A stretch of DNA of 64,000 nucleotides from Acanthopleura granulata. Taxonomy: Eukaryota; Mollusca; Polyplacophora; Chitonida; Chitonidae. Below the pieces are notes generated by a model. It did no database searches. It saw nothing but the letters and a program-made list of their open reading frames with translations, and had not been told where the DNA came from. The position numbers and the translations under genes are program-made. The stretch lies in contig JABBOT010000001.1 of NCBI GenBank assembly GCA_016165875.1, forward strand, positions 16,506,876-16,570,875, in the 5' to 3' direction. Below, piece by piece: positions 49,435 through 59,799 of this stretch (position 1 is its first letter; every line of letters starts with the position of its first letter).

Positions 49435-52400
49435 CTGAAACATTGGCATAAAGGCGTAATGCGGCCTTTACTCTCCTCTGGTGTTAAAGAGACATGAACG
49501 CGTAATGCGCCTGTACTCTCCTCTGGTGTTAAAGCAGAATTGTTTCATACATAAAGCATTGTTGGTGAAATTTTATATACCAGTATATATCTATTAATTA
49601 TGCACGGGTGAAGTATTAGGATTTATTTGTCGTAATATTCCACAACATTTTAGGTGGACTCCGAACAAATATATTCCTATTTATATAGTAGAAACAGGTT
49701 GCCTATTTTAGAAGTCCGGTTTCCATAGCAACAGCGGAAAGACGCGAAAAAGTCGACATCTCTGTTTATATATTACTATCCACAAACAATTAGAGCTCCA
49801 CATGAAAAATTATTTAAACAGTAACAAGGACAGTGGAAATCATGTTTACTTATATAACAGATATAGAGGCAACCAAAGCACTGAAGTAATATGTGGAGTG
49901 ACACGTTGACACTTCTGTACAAATTTATGCATCTACTAGAACTTATCAGATCTAACTGAAGGTCCTATACTGATGCTTTAGAGGATTAATACGTGTATCA
50001 CAAATCTCGTTAGACGGCTGAGTAAAATGACCTTTGACTCACTCCTTATTTCGCCATATTCCAACAAAACACTCTATGAGATAATAATTGATGTTTACAG
50101 ACTGTTAATTATACACCTGCTGTTCTCCAGAACAGTGAAACCCATCTATACGTGGGGGGGGGATTCGATACTGTCACTCGATCCTTCCACTACGTTTACC
50201 TGCCGTTATTTAATAGCCTCCGATTGTTTTCACACCTTTGGTTGTAGAATTTCTTAAGTTCTCAGTCTGCTAAAAAAAAAAAACCTTGTCCTGTGGACAT
50301 GTAGGGTATCAATTACTCGATCAGTAACTGTTTCGCCAACGGAACCATACAAATATGCCCTAGTATTTTCACTGCGTAAGATGGTTTAGCGCGACGTGTA
50401 TACCACAAATTCAGTCACTCCAGACGAGCTCCCCATTATCCCCTGAGTTACTTGGCTCATATCATGGTCCGTGTAAATCTCCAGTTCATTAAAACTCACG
50501 AATTCCTTACGGCATGAATCCTCATGGCCGATACCTCATGAATCTCACGATTCATCAAATCACCATGAGTACTACCTAGTGAATCCTCATGATTGTTACT
50601 TCACGGGTCCTCTTCAGTATTACCGTATGGATCCTCATGAACATTCCTGCATGAATCCTTGCGAGTCATTATGAATCTCCGAACGAATCTCAATGAAGCC
50701 TTTTTCTCTTGAACACCCACCTTCTTATACCATAAATACACTTACCACTCCTTACCCCATCAATGCACCCACCACTCCTTACGCCATAACTACACTTACC
50801 GCTCCTTACCCCATCAATACACCCATCATTCTTTACCACATAAATACACCCATCACGCCTTACTCCGTCAATACACCCACCACTCCTTACCCCATAAATA
50901 TACCCACCACTCCTCACCTCATAAATACACCCACCACTCCTTACCCCATAAATACACCCACCACTCCTTACCCCATAAATACACCCACCACTCCTTACCC
51001 CATCAATACACCCACCACTCCTTACATCATAAATACACCCACCACTTCTTACCTCATAAATACACCCACCACTCCTTACCTCATAAATACACCCACCACT
51101 CCTTACCCCATCAATACACACACCACTCTGCAACATAAATACACCCCCACTTCTTACCCATAAATACACCCACAACTCCTTACCCCATCAATTCACCAAC
51201 TACTCTTTACCACATACATACACCCACCACTCCTTACCCCTTAAATACATCCACCACACTTTATCGCCTGAATAACAAGGGTAGGTCTTATACCCTGATA
51301 TATCGACCCAAATGCCTCTGTTTGCCCGGTTTCCCCCATAACATAATGCTGGCCGCCGTCGAATAAGTGAAATATTCCTGAGTACGGCATAAAACACCAT
51401 TCACATCAGCATACAAACGAACACACGGACAAGACGTTTATATGTAACAAGCCGCACAACTTTACCCAATAACAATAAGCAAATGTAACTGACGGTCCTT
51501 ACACTGTCAAAACTAATCCGTTCAATTTAACCTTAATATTACCATTTCTGCCGCCGATGCTACACAGATTTTAATACTGCAACATAATATTATATTATAC
51601 CGGGTAACATAAAGCTCCGTTACACACCCACAAAAGTACTCTGTGGGAATAATAGAATGTCTGTCAAATATGATACCATACTATATGTGGAAATAGCAAA
51701 GTAATGTTATCATCTATTAATGTGGTAACATTACTCAATTTACTTGCTTTATGCAAGTTCTATGTATAGAGTTTGTAAATCAGCCATGGTACAACTTCTG
51801 TGGAAGCCGGATGAGGACATCTCGCCCCGAGCCTCGTGGATCCAGACCCGCGGCACCAGTACGGTGCAAAAGACGCGTGAGTAGTGCAGTACCGTCCTCG
51901 TGCCGAGGGTTTTGAACCACGAGGCGCGGGGTGAGATGTCCTCATCCAGCTTCCATACACATACACATCATTTAACATGTACACATTTCTCTGTTAATGA
52001 TATTCTATAAGACAGACACCGTATACACGAAAATTCTATAAATTGTCCTGTTGGACAAATTAAATCAGAAATCCTACCTGGTCTGGAGACAGGTTGTCAC
52101 CCATCGTTTGCAACAACTCCAACAGACTGAAAGAAACAAAGGTGTCCAATTCAGCAAATAATCAGGTAAGTCTGGTAAGTTTTTTTGTGTTTACTTCATT
52201 CTAAAATATCCCAGTGTTGGCAAATTGAGACATTCTTGGTTGATTCTATAAACACACACGTTGGTCGATAACTCGTGAGTAATTTACTCCGGGAACTTCA
52301 TTTTGCTCCGCCCACAAGACTGACCCAACCGTAAAAATGCCAAAAAATTATGTATGACCTTCAACAACAAACAAATAAATATTTTTTGATGAAGCCATAA

Positions 52401-53982
52401 CTATCTTCATTCCCAATCAACCCCAAATATTTATGAACACATCCACCAATGAACCACTTTTCACTTGGTATCACTCACTATTTTTCAGGAATGTAGCCTC
52501 TGTTATCCGGGTCAAACATCCGGAATGCCTCCAGTATTGTCTTAGTCGAATCATATCCTGTCAAAAATATACAAATTGTTGGGCTATGTGAAGATTTTTT
52601 TAACACGATGAATACCCTATTAGATCCCTTGCCGAGTCAAATGTTCTGAAATTTACTAGGACTAAATATCTGTGCAATAAAAACTCATATATGTCAATTA
52701 AAAATAATCAACATTTCTCCTTTTCTATAATAAAAGAACAATGTGAATGAAGTGGTCATTTCTAAGTGTTAGACTAAACTTTCAGCAAAATGGCACTAAC
52801 TTGTATTGCTTTATTTATTTAGTAAGTCATTCTAAAGCCTGCAGTTTGAGTATAGAACAACTGTAAGTCTGCTCAAACTTAAGAACAATGGTTTTCTATT
52901 CCATGATGATTAACCCCCTACATTACCTCATGGAATTCTTTGAGTTATCGAAATGGCTTCATTCAATCATTTGACGAATTTATACAAAATATTTGGCTCA
53001 ATTGTTGGTAACATTTTTCTTTTTGTATAGTTTTGGTTTTGAATACTCGTGCATAGGACAAGATTGAGACTTACCAGATATGTTTTGCCCCATCATTCGG
53101 AGAAAAGCCGTGAAGTTTAAGTCACCTCGGGCCTCATTTAACATCCGGGTCATCTCTCTCTCTGTGGGCATCTCACCTATACCGGGACAAAGCGACCTAA
53201 CGCTGAGAACAACGACTCCGCTAAAGGAGTAATTATCACTCATTACAGAACCAGTACCATGACTTCATTTTTTGGAAGCCAAGGACGTCACTATAACAGT
53301 ACTCCACAATTACTAGATCATATCATAGTGTCATATCTACTTCATAATTAATTGCTAAATGATAATGGTTTGCCATACAGATAAAATTTCATCCAAATAC
53401 CATGGCAACAAGTCATAATGGCGTAACCTGTCATATTAAGTCACACAATACAGTTGGCACCATTCTCAGAAAGGCGCCCGCGGGGAAGTTAGGTTCCATC
53501 TCATTAACAAAGGATACAGAACAACCCTTTATCTATAATCGATTTTCCTGGGCGCATCGATTCTGTTTATCTACTTCAGACCAAAGCTAAATAAGCCGCA
53601 CCCGGAATAGGTTATATCACAGTTTATTTTCTGTTTACTGATTTGTAATGTATAAAGAGGCGAAGTAGCAGGATGGGTTTATTTCTTTATCTCGCTGCGT
53701 TGCAGCCTTTACCTGGTTACAGAGATTCCCAAATTCACCATTACACTGATGTATTAAACGCCATATCGGCTCCCATATAATTTACTTACATAATAACGCA
53801 TTTATTTACTTAAAACTGAAACCTAACGTATCACATATAGAAGCCGTGGATGCGTATCTGTAATGTGAGAGGAACGACAGAATCGCCATCAGGCGCTTCA
53901 ACTCACCGAGACACGAGTATATGTCCTCTAAATCTTCAACGTCAATAAACCCATCTCGGTTCTGATCCATTAAGTTAAAAGC
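49339..53982 (-). CDS. Myosin regulatory light chain gene (five confident exons, joined on the - strand)
   Basis: Encodes the regulatory light chain, the EF-hand subunit that wraps the neck of the myosin II heavy chain and controls its ATPase. Coding order on the - strand is 53982-53907, 53176-53075, 52557-52479, 52126-52078, 49434-49339. Every boundary has AG/GT and the phases match. The product reads AFNLMDQNRDGFIDVEDL, then LGEMPTEREMTRMLNEA, GDLNFTAFLRMM, TILEAFRMFDPDNRGYIPEK, LLELLQTMGDNLSPDQ, and ends KVDYKGFVTILTGGDGAM. The first EF loop (D-x-N-x-D-G-x-I-D-x-x-D) is intact, with Asp at position 12 as is usual in this family. The third (DPDNRGYIPEKY) lacks the last acidic ligand and should not bind calcium. 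Family match rests on the DQNRDGFID loop, the NFTAF segment and the TMGD helix. These exons give 133 residues; the family is about 155-175, so 25-35 N-terminal residues must come from upstream exons. Which muscle or non-muscle paralogue it is cannot be told. Confidence 0.9.
50490..50698. repeat. Degenerate about 24-bp tandem repeat next to the minisatellite
   Basis: GAATCCTCATGxxxxxTACxTCAT-type units recur about nine times with heavy decay, ending just where the 27-bp array begins. Confidence 0.6.
50710..51260. repeat. 27-bp minisatellite, about 20 units
   Basis: Unit close to CCTTACCCCATAAATACACC followed by CACCACT. Because 27 is a multiple of three, both strands stay open for about 150-160 codons (YPINTPTTP-type and VRSGGCIYG-type 9-residue repeats); neither is a real protein. 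Lies inside the light chain's last intron. Units in the centre are the most alike and those at the edges the most decayed. Confidence 0.95.
51318..51408 (+). mobile_element. SINE 3' fragment in light chain intron
   Basis: TGCCCGGTTTCCCCCATAAC, ATGCTGGCCGCCGTCGAATA and GAGTACGGCATAAAACACC blocks. It directly follows the 27-bp minisatellite. Confidence 0.88.
51801..51955. mobile_element. Foldback element with 65-bp inverted arms
   Basis: Arms 51801-51865 and 51891-51955 pair at 56 of 65 positions and start TGGAAGCxGGATGAGGACAT; the loop is 25 bases. It is strikingly GC-rich against AT-rich intron sequence. Read in minus orientation the outer arm contains GGTTCAAAACC, a possible Pol III B box. 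No clear target duplication. Confidence 0.8.
52078..52126 (-). CDS. Myosin regulatory light chain exon linking EF-hands 3 and 4
   Basis: 49 bases with a pyrimidine-rich acceptor (TTTCTTTCAG) and donor CCAG|GTAGGA. The first T completes TAT (Tyr) from the previous exon. Translates LLELLQTMGDNLSPDQ, ending in phase 0. The TMGD motif matches the family at this place. Confidence 0.9.
52479..52557 (-). CDS. Myosin regulatory light chain exon with EF-hand 3
   Basis: 79 bases, acceptor TTTTTGACAG, donor AATA|GTGAGT. Begins with GA, completing a Gly codon, and ends with TA of a Tyr codon. Translates YDSTKTILEAFRMFDP then DNRGYIPEK. The loop has Y, not an acid, at position 12, so it is a structural rather than a binding EF-hand. 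Confidence 0.9.
53075..53176 (-). CDS. Myosin regulatory light chain exon with EF-hand 2 region
   Basis: 102 bases between acceptor CGGTATAG and donor CTG|GTAAGT. The two bases GT complete the Gly split from the previous exon. Translates GEMPTEREMTRMLNEA then RGDLNFTAFLRMMGQNIS. The NFTAF segment is characteristic of regulatory light chains, where this second EF-hand has lost its calcium loop. Confidence 0.92.
53907..53982 (-). CDS. Myosin regulatory light chain exon with EF-hand 1
   Basis: 76 bases. The acceptor is TTTTGACAG and the donor is CTCG|GTGAGT. Starts in phase 0 and ends one base into a Gly codon. Translates AFNLMDQNRDGFIDVEDL then EDIYSCL(G). The loop DQNRDGFIDVED is the divalent-cation site conserved in regulatory light chains. 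An intron of 730 bases follows. Confidence 0.92.
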
Positions 53983-54877
53983 CTGTCAAAATAAGAGGAA
54001 AAGCCAGCTGAAAAATGTAATAGATACATTGAGAGATTTCCTATGGAATACACGTTAATGTCACCTTTCCTAAGGCGTTCAGTTCTATGTGAACTGCTTC
54101 TTCAAAAAAGATTCTGTATCGAGTAGACATACATCACAACAGCAATGCTGTAACTGTAATAAGAATACCGATATATAGTTTATCCGTGCATCCGTGGGCA
54201 TTTTGTTACCTTCACCAGGCTTAGGTCGAAACCTTACCTCTCGAAATTCGTAAATCTGTCTCGTGGTGAACTTCGAGATTAGGCTGGTCAATTTTGATCC
54301 TGAATTGGTGGATTCCGGTCGGTTCTGGTTTTCCTGTAGAGGAACATTTTGGAGTATTAATGATTGTGAGAATCCTAATTGTCATGATGTCTCTGCTTCT
54401 GTTCTGAATTTAATGGATTTCCTCCCTGCGATACGTTGTATAACTGTGAATGTATAATTGTATAACCGTCAAAACGATAGAAAATTTAACAGGAAGACGT
54501 GGCACTGCTTATAACTAACTATTCTGTGGAGACAACGTCTTAAGAGCCTATGTGCGCGTGTTACAACGGCATGTGCAAGATTTTAGTTACAAAAATATGA
54601 GGTTTGGATCAGTTTCATTATTGGAACTTGTGAAATATGCTCATTTGCCTGACCACAATGTCCTCTCTATGACACTTCTCAACTGGACTAGACACCTATC
54701 GTAATTTCAAGAAAACGAGTTATTTATTTTCACGCCATAACAACTATCAGGACTCGGCTATACCAAGATGTCAAGCTCTTCATATATGTATTATCTTTAC
54801 TTATGTTGCAAGGAAAGATACGCCATAAAATGGGCCCGTGAAGTAAAATCAAGTGCTTATAGCTATCGTTCACTTAC

Positions 54878-54900
54878 CATAATGTCCGATACCTGAACTT
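54878..54900 (-). CDS. Tentative small exon of the myosin regulatory light chain
   Basis: Donor ATTATG|GTAAGT is strong and ends in phase 0, which is what the EF-hand 1 exon needs. With acceptor TTTATCTTAG the exon is 23 bases and reads (K)VQVSDIM. With the acceptor ten bases earlier (GACTTTCAG) it is 33 bases and reads FILEVQVSDIM. Either places a short helix before AFNLMD, where other regulatory light chains have an F-x-x-x-Q-I-Q-E-F-K-E segment. The resemblance is only positional, so this is a proposal. Confidence 0.35.
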
Positions 54901-55176
54901 CTAAGATAAACTGAAAGTCCCCATACTAGTTCAGCTTACACATCTACAGCCAGAGGCGCGCCGTAGCTTGTTCTATGCTGAGATCCAGTGCATACATGCA
55001 CGAGTACTTAGTTGACGTGATTAAATTAATTATATTTTCAATACTTCGTTATATCATATTAACTCAAAACGCGGATTACATGGTATTAACCTTAGCATAA
55101 AAGGGTTCCTGGCATATCCTTATGTGTCCCCAATCTCGCTGCCTATAAGCGAAATTCAGGGAGTTAAAAACAAGTC

Positions 55177-55421
55177 GGGGGCCTCCGCGATAGCGCGCCA
55201 GCCCCGCGTAATGACCCATATGCCTCTCAGCAATGCGCATAAGAAAATTGGAAATGCTGTGAGTTGAAATCTAGCTCATTCAGGCTTCCTCTCCGGCCTT
55301 ACGAGGGAAGCTTTGCCAGGCACCCGGTTTCCTCCCGCCATAATGCTGGCAGCCGTCGTGTAAATGAAATATTCTTGCATACGGCGTAAAGCACGCATCA
55401 AATACAGAAATAAATAAATAG
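55177..55421 (+). mobile_element. tRNA-headed SINE with 10-base target duplication
   Basis: Diverged near full-length copy with an internal deletion. Direct repeat AAAACAAGTC at 55167-55176 and 55422-55431. If the tentative first exon at 56001 is right, it lies within the first light chain intron. Confidence 0.9.
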
Positions 55422-55700
55422 AAAACAAGTCTAGGTAAAAAGACATTTAAGGAAGTAAAACATGTTGAGCAAAATATTAACAGTGGTTGTTCACGTTTAG
55501 CAGAATCACTGTAAAGTTTCTTCTTCATTTCCGTCAAGTGCAGCTTGTTGACAATTGCAGATAATGCAAATCAGTTACTTAGAGCCTGTAAATATACCAT
55601 CGCTTGCCAAAAATTCAGCTGTTTTCTGACCAAGTTCCTACATATAGTATTGACTTCAGAACACAGTTGTAAGGGTACCACTATCGGAGATAAAAAATGA

Positions 55701-55922
55701 TATTTTATTATTTATTTGATTGGTGCTTTAAGCCATATTGAATATTTATACGATGGCGGTGGGAGGAAACCAGGCACAGCTTGGGGGAAACCCAGGTTGC
55801 TGGCAGACCTTCCCACGTACGGCCGGAGAGGAAGCCAGCAAGAGCTGGATCTGAACTCACAGCGACAGCATTGGTGGAAGGCTTCTGGGTCATTAAGCTG
55901 CACTAGCGCGCTAACCAACTGC
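55701..55922 (-). mobile_element. tRNA-headed SINE with internal deletions
   Basis: Minus-strand copy with tail, shortened core, body and head (CTAGCGCGCTAACC). Two small deletions in the core and body distinguish it from the other copies. Confidence 0.9.
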
Positions 55923-56000
55923 ACAAACAGACAAATAATACAACTGACAATAATATACAAAAAAACATGCAGACAATTACAAAAATGTATAGTTTCTTAC

Positions 56001-56076
56001 TGATGACACCGTCCAAATCCGTATGGAATATTCCGGCTTCCACAGGCGAGTCAGCCCACGTAAATATAGAATCCAT
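56001..56076 (-). CDS. Tentative first coding exon of the myosin regulatory light chain
   Basis: An ATG at 56076 with an in-frame stop six codons upstream opens 25 codons (MDSIFTWADSPVEAGIF then HTDLDGVI) and ends in phase 1 at a good donor, ATCA|GTAAGA. That phase fits the 23-base exon at 54878-54900, and the total would then be exactly 501 bases, 166 residues plus stop. Against it: it lacks the basic, phosphorylatable N-terminus common in this family. Confidence 0.3.
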
Positions 56077-56884
56077 AGTCCTTGGGAATTTTCAAATCGA
56101 GGGATGACAGTCCTTTACGAACAGTAGGGTACGGTACGTCGATGATATCCAATTGCACGTGAAGGTGTAACTTCTCAGATTGGACGGGTTGACAGTAGGC
56201 GATGTATGTTTCAGTCCTCAGAAGTACACACAATGTCACTTTCAGGGTAAAATGGGACGAAATGTACATAATCGCACAAAGCGGCAATGAGGGATACAAG
56301 CTCAAAAAGAGCGTCTCAAACAAAGCAGTTTGTGGCGAAACACAAGGTCCCTACGTGCTATGTACGAAAAATGGAGTACAAAATGACAAAATTTTCGAAT
56401 AACGTGAAAGCCGATATCTCCAAATCCCAAAGAATCCTTCTAAGTGGACGAGAGTAAATATGACTGCTCCCAAGTGAACCTGAGTAAAAGACTGCGAAAC
56501 TTCTAACTTCGTCGCTAATATTTAGAGACTAATGTAAGGAAAATTCTGGATGGTTTGATCGTAAATATGTTTACATGGAAACATCTTTCCGGGATGTACG
56601 CTCTATGTACAATGACACGAATCTCACAAACACAAAAGCCTGGAGAAGACGCGACTGAAATCCAGTGCGGGCTATAACGCACACAAAGGGAAAAATGTAG
56701 GCCAGACACTGACCCGGTAAGCACAAAAACAAAATAAAAAAATACAATACAATATTTTAAAGGCTGGGTTCGTAACGCAGAAAACACAATTACAGCCGTG
56801 GAACTGAATGAACTGAGTATCAGTCCGCTCTTAAACTCTTGACTGAACAATTAGAATAAAATCCTAACCGAGGTAAACTGGCAA

Positions 56885-56990
56885 AAGGTCGCTCTTCACT
56901 GGTTACCTGAGACCATTTGCCAGCTATCACACTGGAATCGCTGCTCTGTTTTTACTCTCTGTGGCGTAATCTTTCATCTTGTATTTCGGA
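56885..56990 (+). repeat. Local duplicated block, copy 1
   Basis: TTTGCCAGCTATCAC, TCGCTGCTCTG and TTTACTCTC blocks align with 57790-57895 over about 100 bases. Confidence 0.6.
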
Positions 56991-57603
56991 GATTCTTCTG
57001 ATGACCTATCAGCATCCTGGAGGCCAGGTCCCTTTGCATTATTTCATATTATTATGCATACAAAGTGAAAGACGGTGCATGTTCATAGTTATTTTTACCA
57101 AAAAGGTTACACAATATTATGCTTATTTCGGTCAAGTATTTTTTCTAACAGCCAAGACGCCGAAGACTGATACCTGACCGTGCTCCGTCGCCTGACATGA
57201 AACGCAGCCATTCTGTCTAGGCACTATTCCAAGCTCGGAACACTCAGATTGTCACCTGAGACTTTAGTAAGCTGCTAGGAATGTGTCTGTAACTTAAGTA
57301 TATATGTCAATTTATGACATGAAATGATCAAAAAACTTACTACCGATACAGCACGATGATCTGGAAATACTATGTTGAGTTGTTCACCAACATACTTGTT
57401 GTAATTAAAACATATAGCATTAAAACAGTGTGCAATCCCTATAATATTACATGTTACATTGACAGACAACTCAGAACATTTACATCACAGCTTATAAAAA
57501 GCTGATATCTCCCAGCTCATACAATTCATACAATTTCAAACAAGTTTTTGTATCCAAGAGAGAATTTTATAATCTTTTTAATGCACATTACCTCAGTTGT
57601 TAA

Positions 57604-57812
57604 ATGCGATAACAACACAGCGCTTTAAGTAATTCTAGACCACTGACGTTTGATACACTATATTTAACATCACCGAATTTTTTTTTTACCTATTTCTGCT
57701 TAAGCTATGGTGTTAGGGGGGCGTGTGTGTTGTTACTTCTTAAGCAGTTACACAGTTAGACTAAAACTCACGCCGAAGCAAACTGATACGAAGCCGGATT
57801 TCACCGGTAACA
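57604..57812 (+). repeat. Dispersed repeat of about 205 bp, copy 2
   Basis: Same family and orientation as 42086-42290, moderately diverged. Its right end runs into the short duplicated block described at 57790-57895. Confidence 0.65.
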
Positions 57813-57895
57813 TGTGACCATGCATTTGCCAACTATCACAATGGCGTCGCTGCTCTGGCTTTACTCTCCATGCTATAGTCTTTGATCTCAAATAC
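57790..57895 (+). repeat. Local duplicated block, copy 2
   Basis: TTTGCCAACTATCACAATGG and CGTCGCTGCTCTGGCTTTAC match the copy 0.9 kb upstream. It sits at the right edge of a dispersed repeat, so the block is probably the right end of that family. Confidence 0.6.
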
Positions 57896-58544
57896 ACTCA
57901 TGCACCGAGTATTAAATAATGGGCAATCAAGTCTATATGTGATAGATACTGGCGGCTGTTCATTTGTTTCTGCTATATAAAGACGGATCATATTTAAAAT
58001 AAAGAACACTGAGCCAGGTGATGATGGTGATGTCATTTTGACGATTGATTTACATTACAGCGCTATAATACTCCTAACGATGATCACGTGGTCTCCAGGT
58101 TTACCATGCAAAATAAAACTGTAAATTGTATTGTTCCATATCTCAAGTAGATTAAACATACTCAATCTTATATCCGTCGTAGACCAATATGATTGGTCTA
58201 TCAGTTAATGTATCCACTTTAAGGAGGTCCGCAATCGATCTAGAACTACGGCTTGTCAACGTCTTGATTCATATTGATTGTAAGCTTGACAATACGCATT
58301 CAGGAGGAAATGGACAAAAATAGTTTCACTCGGTGTCTGTATTTTGTTACCATTATACTGTTGTCTTGTCTGATGTCGTTGACATGGTACTATTGCTGGT
58401 GTTGGCATGTTTGGTGTCGTTGCCATGGTGCTTCGGTGGTAACACAGCACCACATATAAATATAGCGACATTGGAACCGCTATGCCACAAAGACACCCTG
58501 TTCATGATGACATCACCTGAGAGCCATTTTACGAAGAGTGAATG

Positions 58545-58905
58545 AGTGAGTGCTCGGGGTTTAACGTCGAACTTAACAATGTTTCAGTCATATGACGACG
58601 AGGAGTCCTTCTGCTGTGTGCATATAATGCGTCTTTTTGTGGAAGGGCGACCCCATGCCGCCAAAGTGATGTCGTCACTGGAACATCATGCCGAAGATAC
58701 CAGACATGACACTCCACCCAGTCAGATTATACTGACACCGGGTTAACCAGTCCTCTTTCTTTGCTCTAACCTCTCAATTCTGACCGCCAAACGAGGCAGC
58801 AACACTTACCCTTTTCAAAATCTTTGGTATGACCCAACCAGGGGTTGAACCTGGATCTCCCGACCTCGAGGAGGACTGTCTAAACACTAGACCACTCCAA
58901 ATCTC
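58545..58905 (-). mobile_element. Third tRNA-headed SINE-like element, about 360 bp
   Basis: In minus orientation it begins with a tRNA-like head: GTGGTCTAGTGTTTAGAC as A box and GGTTCAACCCC as B box. A long body follows, ending (in + orientation) GTGAGTGCTCGGGGTTTAAC at 58548-58567 with CAGTCATATGACGACGAGGA. I recognise the body as a type common in molluscan genomes. Open frames over it (near 58529-58746, both strands) are incidental. Confidence 0.75.
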
Positions 58906-59250
58906 AGCAAAAGCATATCATTTTCTGCAGTGTTTGTGTACTACGTAAGTGTTTTGTGCGTACACACATCTAAAGGTGTGACATGCTCCGCGAGCAAACA
59001 CAGAAGTACACAGCTTTGGACCTTTTTGTTAAAGGCGGGAAGGAGTTTTATGAGCTCCACATTCCGTTAGACGCAGATTAATCCTGTTGGTAAAACTGGG
59101 GCCTAAATGCTGAAATGGGTATAATCCCGGTTGCACACAAACAAATAAAACGGGCTATATTTACCTTGAAACGATGAAATACAGCCTTGAGAAACTTGAC
59201 TGGTTTTTGTTGTTGTTGGGACGTTGGGCTCGGAACGGTAGGGCATATGT

Positions 59251-59524
59251 AGCCTCCGTGGCTCAGTCGGCTAGCGCACTATCGCAGCACAACGACCCAG
59301 AAGCCCTCCCACCAATGCAGTCGCTTTGAGTTCAAGTCCAGCTCATGCTGACTTCCTCTCCGGAAGTACGTGGGGAGGTCTGCCAGCTACCTTTGGATGG
59401 TCGTGGGTTTACCCCGGGCTGTGCCCGGTTTTCTCCCACCATAATGCTGGCCGGCGTCGAATAAGTGAAATATTCTTGAGTACGGCGTAAAACACCAATC
59501 ATATAATTAAATAAATAAATAAAT
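59251..59524 (+). mobile_element. tRNA-headed SINE, best full-length copy
   Basis: Reference copy for the family here. RNA polymerase III A box TGGCTCAGTCGG at 59259-59270 and B box AGTTCAAGTCC at 59329-59339. Then come the body blocks (GTCTGCCAGC, GATGGTCGTGGGTT, CCTCC/CTCCCACCATAATGCTGG), the core (AAGTGAAATATTCTTGAG, TACGGCGTAAAACACC) and an AAAT tail. Confidence 0.95.
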
Positions 59525-59644
59525 ATTTCACACCTTTTGAATTTTGTTGCTTTCAAAAATATGTCGGTAATATACAGCAACAACAGGCTGTGACATGTAG
59601 ACTCCTGGGGATGCTCGGAATTCCCATGCATATACTGTACTGCT

Positions 59645-59700
59645 CTTGGAGCAGAACATGAAACACATGACGAAACACATGACACGACACATGACACCAG
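59645..59700. repeat. Short ACACATGACn repeat
   Basis: GAAACACATGAC, GAAACACATGACAC and GACACATGACACC in a row. Confidence 0.7.
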
Positions 59701-59799
59701 ATAGACCACTTCTTGAGCTTTACCGAAATACTGACACGGTTGAGCTCCCATTGAAGAAACGTCTAAATAACCATAGTTTTCGACGTTAGGGTACATGTA

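Larger units (their letters stand above)
49435..52077 (-). other. Last intron of the myosin regulatory light chain gene
   Basis: A 2.64-kb intron between confident exons. From low to high coordinate it holds unremarkable AT-rich sequence, a degenerate about 24-bp repeat, a 27-bp minisatellite, a SINE tail fragment, and a 155-bp foldback element. Confidence 0.85.

Noticed and set aside
50690..51175. Long open frames on both strands (about 156-161 codons) with 9-residue repeats
   Set aside because: Explained by the 27-bp minisatellite, whose period keeps all frames of one phase open. It lies in a light chain intron and has no start context or splice sites.
58546..58746. 66- and 62-codon frames on the two strands
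   Set aside because: They lie wholly within the third SINE-like element.
58828..58907. Possible tRNA gene
   Set aside because: A- and B-box-like sequences are present, but no clean cloverleaf with a paired acceptor stem was found, and the sequence continues into a SINE-type body.
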